DNA of 64,000 nucleotides, taken from assembly GCF_000379465.1 (NCBI RefSeq), contig NZ_KB905385.1, positions 1-64,000 on the forward strand, given 5' to 3'. The notes beneath the pieces were generated by a model. That model was given only the letters and a program-made list of their open reading frames with translations, made no database searches and had not been told where the DNA came from. Of the stretch, positions 35,368 to 43,337 are shown piece after piece (position 1 is the first letter of the stretch; every line of letters begins with the position of its first letter). Source of the DNA: Sciscionella marina DSM 45152. Its GTDB lineage: Bacteria > Actinomycetota > Actinomycetes > Mycobacteriales > Pseudonocardiaceae. Made by a program: the position numbers and the translations under genes.

Positions 35368-36756
35368 GTGCCGTCGACGAGTGTGTTCCTGAATGCCGCC
35401 CTGTCCGCCCTGGACGATGGCGGAGACCGCGTGCTGTTCCACCACGATGGCCCGGTGACCTATCACGAGGCCCGGGATGTGTTGCTGCGCCTGCACAATG
35501 GGGTCGGCGCGGTCGAGACCGTCGCCGTGGACCTGGCGAACCGGCCGGAGACGGTGCTCGTTCAGCTCGCGGCGATGCTGCGCGGGGCGCGCGTTCTGCT
35601 CGTGGCCGCCTCCGCAACCGACGCGGACCGGTTCGCGGCCGCCGCCGCGGCCGGTGTCACCACGGTCGTCACCGATCGGGCCGAGGCGTGGTCCGGTGGT
35701 GGTGTCCGGGACGTCCGGTCACCGGCCGACCTGGAGGGCACGGCCGCTCCGGTCGCCGTGCCCGCCGCGGTGGAGGTCCTGTTCCCCACCGGCGGTACCA
35801 CGGGGACCCCGAAGGTGATCCGGCACAGCGGCGTCTACGACGGCATGGCGCACATTTTCGCGACCCGGCCCGAGCAGCCGGAGCGCACTCTGGTCGTGGC
35901 ACCGCTGACGCACATGACCGGCCACGCCAGTGTGCTCGGTGCCCTGCTGCGCGGGGACACCGTCGTGCTCCATGACGGCTTCGAGGCCGGGACGGTGCTG
36001 GCGGCCATCGAGAGGCACCGGATCACCTCGCTTTCCCTGACCCCGCCGCGCCTCGCCGCGCTGCTCGATCACCCCGCGCGCCCCGGCACCCGGCTCGACA
36101 GCCTGCGCTCGGTCTCCCTCGGGGCCGCACCGCTGCCGCCGCACCGTCTCGCGCAGGCCCTCGAGGTGTTCGGCCCGATCGTCGGGCAGGGATACGGTCT
36201 CACCGAAGCGCCGATGATCACCAGCATCTCCGCGGCGGAGGTGCTGGAGCGGCCCGAACGGCTCGGCTCGGTCGGCCGCGTCGTGCCGGGGATGGCCGCC
36301 CGGATCACCGGCGGCGAGGTGGAGGTGCGTGGTCTTGCCATGATGGACGGCTATCTCGGTGCCGCGCCGATCGGCGAGAACTGGCTGCGCACCGGGGACC
36401 TCGGCCGGTTCGACGAGGAAGGCTATCTCTACCTGCACGACCGTATCGACGACATCGTCGTGCTCGGCGAACACGGCACGAAGGTCGCCCCGGCCACCGT
36501 GGAACACGCCCTGGCGAGCCACCCCGAGGTGCGCGCGGCGGCCGTGTTCGGCGTCGCCGGGCGGGAGGGACAGTCCCTGCACGCTGTCGTGGTCGCCGAA
36601 GGCCCGCTCGGCGCCGAGGATATCCGGGCGCACGTGCGGGCGAGCCTGGGCCGCGAGCACTACGTACCGGCGCGGGTGGACTTCGCCGCAACGCTGCCGA
36701 TCACGGGAATCGGCAAGATCGACAAATGTGCGCTGCGTGCCGCCTACGGCGGGTGA
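35368..36756 (+). CDS. AMP-dependent acyl-CoA/aryl-CoA ligase (ANL superfamily)
   Basis: 462 aa from GTG 35368. Core motifs are present: A3 'LFPTGGTTGTPKVIRHSG', A5 'VGQGYGLTEAP', A7 'WLRTGDLGRFDEEGYLYLHDRIDDIVV' and A10 'ITGIGKIDKCALR' with the catalytic Lys. It adenylates a carboxylic acid and transfers it to CoA or another thiol. At 462 aa it is compact. It is convergent with an acyl-CoA oxidase-like gene and close to aromatic catabolism, so a fatty or aromatic acid is plausible; substrate undefined. Confidence 0.88.
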   Translation: MPSTSVFLNAALSALDDGGDRVLFHHDGPVTYHEARDVLLRLHNGVGAVETVAVDLANRPETVLVQLAAMLRGARVLLVAASATDADRFAAAAAAGVTTVVTDRAEAWSGGGVRDVRSPADLEGTAAPVAVPAAVEVLFPTGGTTGTPKVIRHSGVYDGMAHIFATRPEQPERTLVVAPLTHMTGHASVLGALLRGDTVVLHDGFEAGTVLAAIERHRITSLSLTPPRLAALLDHPARPGTRLDSLRSVSLGAAPLPPHRLAQALEVFGPIVGQGYGLTEAPMITSISAAEVLERPERLGSVGRVVPGMAARITGGEVEVRGLAMMDGYLGAAPIGENWLRTGDLGRFDEEGYLYLHDRIDDIVVLGEHGTKVAPATVEHALASHPEVRAAAVFGVAGREGQSLHAVVVAEGPLGAEDIRAHVRASLGREHYVPARVDFAATLPITGIGKIDKCALRAAYGG

Positions 36757-36806
36757 GGTGGACGGCTCGCCGTTCGCGGGGCACCGGGGGGAGTCGTCGC
36801 GGATAC

Positions 36807-38750
36807 CTAACCGGCTTGCTGCCGCGCGGCCTCGGCGCCGGTCGCGATCGGCGCGAGGACACACGCTTCCGGTACGCCGAGTCCGTCGATCAGTGTTCCC
36901 GCGTGCGCACGCAGCGCCTGGCACAGCCGGTTGACGGTGCCGGTGACTTGCTTGGCGTGGTTGTTGTCCAAGCGGTTGTGACCGAGAAACCAGGCCAGGT
37001 CCGTCTCGATCGCGTTGAACACGAAGAGATCGCAGACACGTTCGAGCAGTTGCCTGGTGCGCTGGTCGGCGCACCGTTCGAGCGCGGCGATGTTGGCCTC
37101 GAGCACGATCCGCTCGATATGCACCCAGGCCAGCCGCAGGACATGGTCCTGTGCGTCGTTGAAGACCTCGAACGCGTCGTGTTCTGAGCTCTCGGCACGC
37201 TGCAGCCGGCGCGCGCAGGTTTGCAGCACGTGTGTTTCACGGTCCTCGAACAGCTGCAGCTGCCTGCCGCGATCGGACAGGTCGCCACCATGCTGCACGG
37301 CGGCGACCAGTCGCTCGATCAGCGGGCCCGCGGCGGTGCGCTCGATGATCGCCTGTCCCGCGTAGTTGGCCACCAGGCGCGCCAGCCCGAGGCTGCCGAG
37401 CTCGTGCATCTCGGCGCGGTAGCCGGTGAGCAGCCCCTTGGCCACGAGCTGAAGCATCACCGTATTGTCGCCTTCGAAGGTGGTGAACACATCGATGTCC
37501 GCCTGCCAGCGCGGAAGCTGGTTCTCGCTGAGGTAACCCGCTCCGCCGCAGGCTTCCCGGCAGGTCTGGATGGTGCGGCTCGCATGCCAGGTGCCGAGCG
37601 CCTTCAACCCGGCCGCGCGCGATTCCAGCTCGCGCCGGGTTCGCTCATCCGGCTGCTCCCCGGTTTGCACCCGGTGCAACGAGGCGACCAGTTCCTCCTG
37701 CGCGAAGTGCAAAGCGTAGCTGCGTGCCAACGCGGGCAGCAGCCTGCGCTGGTGAGCGAGATAGTCGAGCAGCGGCACTTCCCGCTCGCTGTCCGGCGCG
37801 CTGAATTGGCGACGGGTGTTCGCGTATCGCACGGCGATGGTCAGGGCGGTCTTGGTGGCCGCACCGGCGGCACCCGCCACGCTCACCCGCCCGCGGATCA
37901 GCGTGCCGAGCATGGTGAAAAACCGTGCGTTGTCGTGCTCGATGGGACTCGTGTAGGTGCCGTCCTCGGCAACAGCACCGAAGTGGTCGAGCAGCGCCGC
38001 GCGAGGCACGCGCACGTGGTCGAACCACAGGCGTCCGTTGTCCACCCCGTTGAGACCTTCCTTGGGCCCGCAGTCCTCGATCGTCACCCCTGGTGCGGGA
38101 TCGCCGTGCTGGTCCCGGATCGGCACCAGCCAGGCGTGCACGCCATAAGCCTTCCCGCCGGTGGACAGCTGGCCGAACACCACCGCCATCCGCCCATGTA
38201 CCGCGGCGTTGCCGATGTAGTCCTTGCGTGCTGATTCGTCCGGGGTATCGATGACGAACTCGCCCGTGCCCGGCTCGTAGCGTCCGGTGGTGCGCAGTTG
38301 CTGCACATCGGAACCGTGCCCGGTCTCGGTCATGGCGAAACATCCCAGCAGTCGCAGATCCATGATCTCGGCCAGGTAGCGTTCATGGTGCCGCCGGGTG
38401 CCGAGCAGCTCGACCGCCCCGCCGAACAGCCCCCACTGCACACCCGCCTTGACCATGGCGGACAGATCGGCCATGCCCAGTGTCTCGATGGCGACCACGG
38501 CGCCTCCGATATCGCCGCTACCGCCGTATTCCACGGGAAAACCGATCTGCGGAGCACCACTGCGTGCCAGGTGCTCCAGTTGTTCGTATACCTGCGCTCG
38601 ACGGCGATCCAAATCGATTTCCGCGGCACCGAGATGCGGCAGCGAGGCGAGCTGCTCGCGTACCCGTTCGCGCAGTCCTGCCCAGTGGCCGTCCACGACG
38701 GCGCGCAACTGTGTGATCTCCACCTGGTCCGGAACTTCGGGAATATCCAT
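36807..38750 (-). CDS. acyl-CoA dehydrogenase/oxidase family protein
   Basis: 647 aa from ATG 38750. The N-terminal and middle acyl-CoA dehydrogenase domains show 'LGCFAMTETGHGSDVQQLRTTGRYEPGTGEFVIDTP' (FAD and substrate loop). 'WQADIDVFTTFEGDNTVMLQLVAKGLL' carries the catalytic Glu. The ~200-residue C-terminal extension resembles peroxisomal acyl-CoA oxidase (ACOX). It probably performs the first beta-oxidation step using O2 or ETF as acceptor. Located next to an acyl-CoA ligase in convergent orientation. Confidence 0.9.
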   Translation of the reverse strand: MDIPEVPDQVEITQLRAVVDGHWAGLRERVREQLASLPHLGAAEIDLDRRRAQVYEQLEHLARSGAPQIGFPVEYGGSGDIGGAVVAIETLGMADLSAMVKAGVQWGLFGGAVELLGTRRHHERYLAEIMDLRLLGCFAMTETGHGSDVQQLRTTGRYEPGTGEFVIDTPDESARKDYIGNAAVHGRMAVVFGQLSTGGKAYGVHAWLVPIRDQHGDPAPGVTIEDCGPKEGLNGVDNGRLWFDHVRVPRAALLDHFGAVAEDGTYTSPIEHDNARFFTMLGTLIRGRVSVAGAAGAATKTALTIAVRYANTRRQFSAPDSEREVPLLDYLAHQRRLLPALARSYALHFAQEELVASLHRVQTGEQPDERTRRELESRAAGLKALGTWHASRTIQTCREACGGAGYLSENQLPRWQADIDVFTTFEGDNTVMLQLVAKGLLTGYRAEMHELGSLGLARLVANYAGQAIIERTAAGPLIERLVAAVQHGGDLSDRGRQLQLFEDRETHVLQTCARRLQRAESSEHDAFEVFNDAQDHVLRLAWVHIERIVLEANIAALERCADQRTRQLLERVCDLFVFNAIETDLAWFLGHNRLDNNHAKQVTGTVNRLCQALRAHAGTLIDGLGVPEACVLAPIATGAEAARQQAG

Positions 38751-38857
38751 ACACCTCACTCTCGCGCAGATCTGGCCACAGCGCAGCACGGCCCGGCGAT
38801 CGCCTCGGACATACCGGAAGGCCACCGGTGACTCGGGACACGCTCGGCGGCGGTGAC

Positions 38858-38883
38858 GTTTGGATCCTCTCGACGGCGGGTAA
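38858..38883 (+). promoter_or_regulatory. SigB/SigF-type stress promoter
   Basis: GTTT (38858-38861), 16 nt, then GGGTAA (38878-38883) closely fits the actinobacterial general-stress promoter GTTT-N14-16-GGGTAT. It precedes csbD by about 45 nt and could transcribe the following stress genes too. Confidence 0.65.
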
Positions 38884-38926
38884 ACGGTCCGAAGAGCACG
38901 GACGATGATCCGGAACGGAGTGGGAA

Positions 38927-39157
38927 ATGAGCACCAATGACAAGATCGACCAGGTGACCGGCAAGCTGAAGAAGACCGCGGGCAAGGCGACCGGCGACGA
39001 GGAGCTGGAAAGCGAAGGGCAGGCCCAACACGGTCTGGCCAAGGCCAAGGACTCGGTCAAAGACGCGGCGGGCAAGGTCACCGGGGCCGTACGCGATGCC
39101 GTTGGCGGCGACAAGAAAGACGGCGACAAGAAAGACGAGACCGAACGACGGCGGTGA
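38927..39157 (+). CDS. CsbD-family general stress protein
   Basis: 76 aa, hydrophilic and helical, with internal repeats of the form 'DQVTGKLKKTAGKATGDEELESEGQAQ' and 'DSVKDAAGKVTGAVRDAVGG', the CsbD (YjbJ-like) signature. The biochemical role is unknown, but members are strongly induced by alternative sigma factors. A SigB-like promoter lies just upstream, and three further stress-associated families follow on the same strand. Confidence 0.93.
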   Translation: MSTNDKIDQVTGKLKKTAGKATGDEELESEGQAQHGLAKAKDSVKDAAGKVTGAVRDAVGGDKKDGDKKDETERRR

Positions 39158-39236
39158 ACACCGCGATCGGCTGCCCGGCCATGGGCTTCGTCGGATGCGA
39201 GTACGGAAACGTGGACAAGGCTGAGGGGAAGGGATC

Positions 39237-39656
39237 ATGGACCTGCTGACCACTCATTCACAGGACATGCGGAGGTTCGTGGAAGCCGTGGCGCAGCGCG
39301 CCCACGTCGACCGCTACGAAGAGGCCTCGCAGCTGTCGCAGGCGACGATCGAGGTGCTCGGCCAGGCGATCTCCGGTGGGGAGGCCGCACAGTTGGCGCG
39401 GTGGTTGCCCGATGAGCTCGGTTCCGTGCTGACCGAGCAGAGCGGAAACGCGAGCCGGTTCGACAAATTCAATTTCCTGGACAGCATCGGCGCGCGGATT
39501 CCCGCCGTGGACACCGAACGGGTCGAACAGCAGGTGGTTGCGGTACTGAACGTGTTACGGCGCACCGCTTCCGGTGATGAGCTCGCCGATACGATCGCCC
39601 AGTTGCCACCGGAGCTCTCGGCGATGTTCGGCCCACATCCCGATTCGGGCGAATGA
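39237..39656 (+). CDS. DUF2267 protein
   Basis: 139 aa, all helical: 'FVEAVAQRAHVDRYEEASQLSQATIEVLGQAISGGEAAQLARWLPDELG' followed by a second similar half, 'FLDSIGARIPAVDTERVEQQVVAVLNVLRRTASGDELADTIAQLPPELSAMF'. The repeated halves are the DUF2267 pattern. Function unknown; often found with CsbD and other envelope/stress genes. The start ATG 39237 follows 'gaggggaagggatc'. Confidence 0.88.
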   Translation: MDLLTTHSQDMRRFVEAVAQRAHVDRYEEASQLSQATIEVLGQAISGGEAAQLARWLPDELGSVLTEQSGNASRFDKFNFLDSIGARIPAVDTERVEQQVVAVLNVLRRTASGDELADTIAQLPPELSAMFGPHPDSGE

Positions 39657-39683
39657 CCGACACCACGGAAAGCGAGTCAGCCA

Positions 39684-39998
39684 ATGGCCACTGATCGTCG
39701 ACGGTTGAAGAATGCCTTGACGGACGTTGATTATCCGGCGGACAAAGACGAATTGCTCGCCCGGGCGCGGCTCAACGAGGCCGATACGGAAACGGTCACC
39801 GCGTTGCGCACGGTGCAGCCGGTTTCCTATGCCAATTTCGCCGATGTCGCCGGTGCGGTGCCGATGACCGAAGGACAGTCCGATGCCGACAAGGCCGAAC
39901 AGGATCGGCAGCGCACTCAGGACGGGCTTGCGGAGTCGCACACCGAGACGCCGGACCATCCCATCGTCGAAGAACTCGGCGAGAACCGCGGCAGCTGA
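39684..39998 (+). CDS. DUF2795-like small protein
   Basis: 104 aa. The N-terminal 'LKNALTDVDYPADKDELLARARLNEADTETVTALRTV' has the compact helical DUF2795 fold pattern. The C-terminal half is acidic and apparently disordered. No catalytic residue can be named. It follows the DUF2267 gene by 27 bp and precedes the Rv2629-like gene by 37 bp, so the cluster is likely one transcript. Confidence 0.78.
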   Translation: MATDRRRLKNALTDVDYPADKDELLARARLNEADTETVTALRTVQPVSYANFADVAGAVPMTEGQSDADKAEQDRQRTQDGLAESHTETPDHPIVEELGENRGS

Positions 39999-40035
39999 GC
40001 AGTCACCCGATACCCGACCCGAGAAAAGCAGGCAC

Positions 40036-41070
40036 ATGGACTTATCGAACTTGCGCGGTGTCTACGAACACGACGGTCCCTTCGCGAGCGTGTATCTGGA
40101 GGGTCGCTCACCGGGGGAGGATTCGGCAGAGCAGATGCGGCTGCGATGGCACGCCCTGCGCGAACGACTGGCCGAGGCGGGAGCGACGGAAACGGTGCTG
40201 GATGCCCTGGATGCCGAACTCGGTGGTGCGGAGTTCGGCGAGGAACAGGCCAACGGTCGGGTGCTCGTCGCGGCCGAAGACGGTGTGGTGCTCAACGAAC
40301 CCTGGGACGCGGCGCTCGGTTCGGGCGATGACGCGCACTGGACGATAGTGCCCGAACTGGGTTCGTATGCCCGTGAGCTGGCGCGGTCGGTGCGGCTGCT
40401 CGTCGCCGTCTGTGATGCGCACGGGGCGCAGCTGATCAGCGAAGTGGTCGCAGAGCAGCACGAGCCGCGTGAGGTGGGCGAAAAACAGGTCGAGGGCAGC
40501 GGTTCCGACGGTGTGCACAAGCCGCGCGGTGGGGCGCTCTCACACAACCAGATCCAGCGTCACGCCGACGAGACCGTCCGGCGCAACGCCAAGGACATCG
40601 TCGAAGCGCTGCGTAAGACGGCTTCCCGGTTCCGCCCGCGGGTGATCGTGCTCGCCGGAGAGGTGCAGGCGCGTACCGCGGTTCGCCAGCAGCTCACCGA
40701 CGACATCGCCGAACAGGTCATCGAGACCGACAGCGGGGGCAGGGACAAGGGTGCCTCGGAGGAGGCCCTGGCCGAGCGCTTGCTGGTCATCGCCGGTGAA
40801 CACGCCACGGCGGGCAATGCCGAGCATGCCGAGCGATTCAACACCGGGCTCGCGCACGGTCAGGCGGTGGACGGTAACGAGCAGGTCGCCAAGGCCGCCG
40901 AGCTCGGAGCGGTCGATACCTTGCTGTACGAGGACGAGACACCCGCCTCGCGGGAAGCATTCCTGCTCAAAGTGTGCGCCGAGACTGGTTCCGCATTCGG
41001 GCTCGTCGCCAAGGGCACCGGTATGACCGACGGTGTCGGCGCCCTCCTGCGCTATCCCATCGACTCCTGA
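40036..41070 (+). CDS. Rv2629/Vms1-like (archaeo-eukaryotic release factor family 2) protein
   Basis: 344 aa from ATG 40036. The order of motifs (N-terminal 'SVYLEG', central 'VRLLVAVCDAHGAQLISEV' and 'KDIVEALRKTASRFRPRVIVLAGEVQARTAVRQQL', C-terminal 'AKAAELGAVDTLLYEDE') matches the bacterial aeRF1-like family that includes Mycobacterium Rv2629, a dormancy-regulon gene of unsettled function, possibly acting on stalled ribosomes. The central segment contains an extra polar insertion around 'HKPRGGALSHNQIQRHADETVRRNAKD'. Last gene of the stress island. Confidence 0.85.
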   Translation: MDLSNLRGVYEHDGPFASVYLEGRSPGEDSAEQMRLRWHALRERLAEAGATETVLDALDAELGGAEFGEEQANGRVLVAAEDGVVLNEPWDAALGSGDDAHWTIVPELGSYARELARSVRLLVAVCDAHGAQLISEVVAEQHEPREVGEKQVEGSGSDGVHKPRGGALSHNQIQRHADETVRRNAKDIVEALRKTASRFRPRVIVLAGEVQARTAVRQQLTDDIAEQVIETDSGGRDKGASEEALAERLLVIAGEHATAGNAEHAERFNTGLAHGQAVDGNEQVAKAAELGAVDTLLYEDETPASREAFLLKVCAETGSAFGLVAKGTGMTDGVGALLRYPIDS

Positions 41071-41562
41071 CGGTCGCCGCGCAGGACACCCGTGGGCGCG
41101 CCGCGGCAGGTCCGGCCGGGGCGCGCGAAGGGCGGATCCCCACGATCCCCTTGCCGGGCCCGTGATTGCCCGGCGGACCATGAAGGGGGATATGTGTGGA
41201 TCGCTGGTGACACGGACGCAGCTGGTGACGGAACTGCGGCGGCTGGGCGTGGAGTCCGGGGCGACCGTGCTGGTCCATACCCGAATGTCCGCGCTGGGCT
41301 GGGTGGTGGGCGGTGCCCCGGTGGTGGCGGACGCGCTGCTCAGCGTACGTGACCTGGATGAACGACCGCTTCGGCAGCCACTAGCCCGGAAACCGGAGCC
41401 GAGCACCGAGCCCGGCACATCCGAGTCAGGGCGGTTTCACGAACTGCCGAAGTACCGAGATCCGTCACGGTGGTGTTACCCGTTGCCCGGGGCCGGACCG
41501 GTTCTCGTCTCGAAGGCACCGGCGGGCCGACCCCGCTCGCGAGGGGCATGGCGAAACGAACT
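41071..41562. other. gap holding an AAC(3) remnant
   Basis: Besides the acetyltransferase fragment at 41180-41347, the remaining bases show no gene, tandem repeat or convincing hairpin. Confidence 0.45.
41180..41347 (+). pseudogene. N-terminal remnant of an aminoglycoside 3-N-acetyltransferase
   Basis: From ATG 41180 or 41192 the frame encodes 'TRTQLVTELRRLGVESGATVLVHTRMSALGWVVGGAPVVADALLSV', the recognisable first ~45 residues of the AAC(3) family ('LxxDLRxLGVxxGxxLLVHSSxxxLGWVxGG'). After 41347 similarity stops, and the ~220 residues with the catalytic region are missing. It is a vestige, not a resistance gene. Confidence 0.6.
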
Positions 41563-43200
41563 CTACGACTGCGCGAGCTTGTTGCGCAGGATCTTGCCCG
41601 TCGGATTACGCGGCAGCTCCTCGATGAACGTGATATCCCGCGGCACTTTGTACCGTGCGAGGTTGGCCTTGACGTAGGCCTTGATCTCCTCGGCGTCCAC
41701 CTTCGCGCCCGGCTCGGTGACCACGAAGGCCTTGAGACGCTGGCCGAACTCGTCGTCCGGGACCCCGATGACGGCGGCATCGGAAACCTGCGCGTGCTCG
41801 ACGAGCAGGTTCTCGATCTCGATGGGGTACACGTTCTCGCCACCGGAGACGATCATGTCGTCGTCGCGGCCGTCGATGAACAGCAGCCCGTCGGCGTCGA
41901 AGTGCCCGACGTCCCCGGAGGAGAGCAGCCCGTCGATCTCCTCCTTGCTCCCGCCGCCGGTGTAGCCGCTGAACGCGATCCCGCTGCGCACGAACACCCT
42001 GCCCTGTTTGTTCGGAGTGATGACCCGGTTGCCCGCCTTGTCGTAGAGCCGCACCTCGCAGCCGACGGGGCAGCGGCCGACGGTGCCCGGTGCCCTGCGC
42101 CAGTCCTCGGGGGTGGCCACGCTGGCCACGGCGACCTCGGTGGAGCCGTAGAGGTTGTGGACGACCTGGCCGAACACCTCGGTCGCGCGGTTGCCGAGCT
42201 CGGGAGAGAGCGCTGAACCCGCGGTGAACACGATGCGCAGTGTGGAGGTGTCATAGCGGGCGAGTGTCTGCTCACCCAGGTCGAGGATGCGCTGCAGCAT
42301 GGTCGGCACCACGACGAGCGCGCTGGCCCGGTAGTGCTGGATGGAGTTGAGCGCGGCCTCCGGATCGAACCGCCTGCGCAGCACGGTCGTGGAGCCGAGG
42401 GCCAGGGTGATGAGGAACTGGGAGAGCCCGGTGCCGTGGAAGATCGGCGCGCAGATGAGCGTGGTCTCCCCGGAACGCAGCGGAATGCGGTCCAGGAACT
42501 CGGCCGCGGCGAGCGGGGACCGGACCTCACGCTGGGCGCCCTTGGGAGTTCCGGTGGTGCCCGAGGTGAGCAGTACGATGCCGCCGGCCTTGTCCGGTAC
42601 CGGGACCTCGGCGGCGCTGGTCGTGGCGACGGTCTCGGCGAGGGTGGGTACCTCGTGCTTCGCGTCCGGCTCGTCCACCCAGGCGAGGTAACGGGTCACC
42701 CCGTCCGGCAGCGCGGACATGAGCTCGCCGAACTCCTCGTCGTACACGGCGATGGTGACGCCCTCGCGCTCGGCGACATCGTGCAGCTGTGGTTTGGAGA
42801 AGCCGGTGTTGCCCAGCAGAGCCTTCGCGCCGGTCTTCCCGGCCGCGACCATGGCCAGCACCATTCCGTAGTGATCCCGGCACAGGATGCCGATGGTGCT
42901 TCCTTGCCGCACTCCGGCCTCGCGCCAGGCCCTGGCCAGCGCGTTCGAGTCGCGGTCCAGTTCGGCGAAGGTGTGCTCGGAGCGCTCGTCCACGATGGCG
43001 AGCCCGTCCGGATTGTGTCCCGCGGCGATCCGCACGGCACCGGTGACCGGGCCCCAGCGGCGCATGGACACGGTGGAACGCAGTGCGTCGTCGAGCCGGA
43101 GCGGGTTGAACAGTCCCGCCTTGCGCAGCACATCCACCCCGCGCGCGACGGTGGGGATCCGTCCGGCGAGCGTGGGAACCTTCCCGAGCAGTGAAGCCAC
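41563..43200 (-). CDS. FadD2-like long-chain acyl-CoA synthetase
   Basis: 545 aa from GTG 43200, preceded by GGGAGG. A3 motif 'IVLLTSGTTGTPKGAQR', A5 'NLYGSTEVAVAS', A7-A8 'DGLLSSGDVGHFDADGLLFIDGRDDDMIVSGGENVYPIEIENLL' and the A10 Lys in 'NPTGKILRNKL' are all present. It activates fatty acids to CoA thioesters via acyl-AMP. Start and overall sequence match the mycobacterial FadD2/FadD12 branch. Divergent from the polymerase gene. Confidence 0.92.
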   Translation of the reverse strand: MASLLGKVPTLAGRIPTVARGVDVLRKAGLFNPLRLDDALRSTVSMRRWGPVTGAVRIAAGHNPDGLAIVDERSEHTFAELDRDSNALARAWREAGVRQGSTIGILCRDHYGMVLAMVAAGKTGAKALLGNTGFSKPQLHDVAEREGVTIAVYDEEFGELMSALPDGVTRYLAWVDEPDAKHEVPTLAETVATTSAAEVPVPDKAGGIVLLTSGTTGTPKGAQREVRSPLAAAEFLDRIPLRSGETTLICAPIFHGTGLSQFLITLALGSTTVLRRRFDPEAALNSIQHYRASALVVVPTMLQRILDLGEQTLARYDTSTLRIVFTAGSALSPELGNRATEVFGQVVHNLYGSTEVAVASVATPEDWRRAPGTVGRCPVGCEVRLYDKAGNRVITPNKQGRVFVRSGIAFSGYTGGGSKEEIDGLLSSGDVGHFDADGLLFIDGRDDDMIVSGGENVYPIEIENLLVEHAQVSDAAVIGVPDDEFGQRLKAFVVTEPGAKVDAEEIKAYVKANLARYKVPRDITFIEELPRNPTGKILRNKLAQS

Positions 43201-43337
43201 GGCACCTCCCAAGACCACGATGTCGATGCTGATTTCGCAACGTACCCGACAAGCGGGCGCACCGTAACCCAGAAACATTCCTGAACGCCGGTATGTGTGC
43301 CTGCTCACCTGTCGGACCCACCGGAGATAATGGGCCC

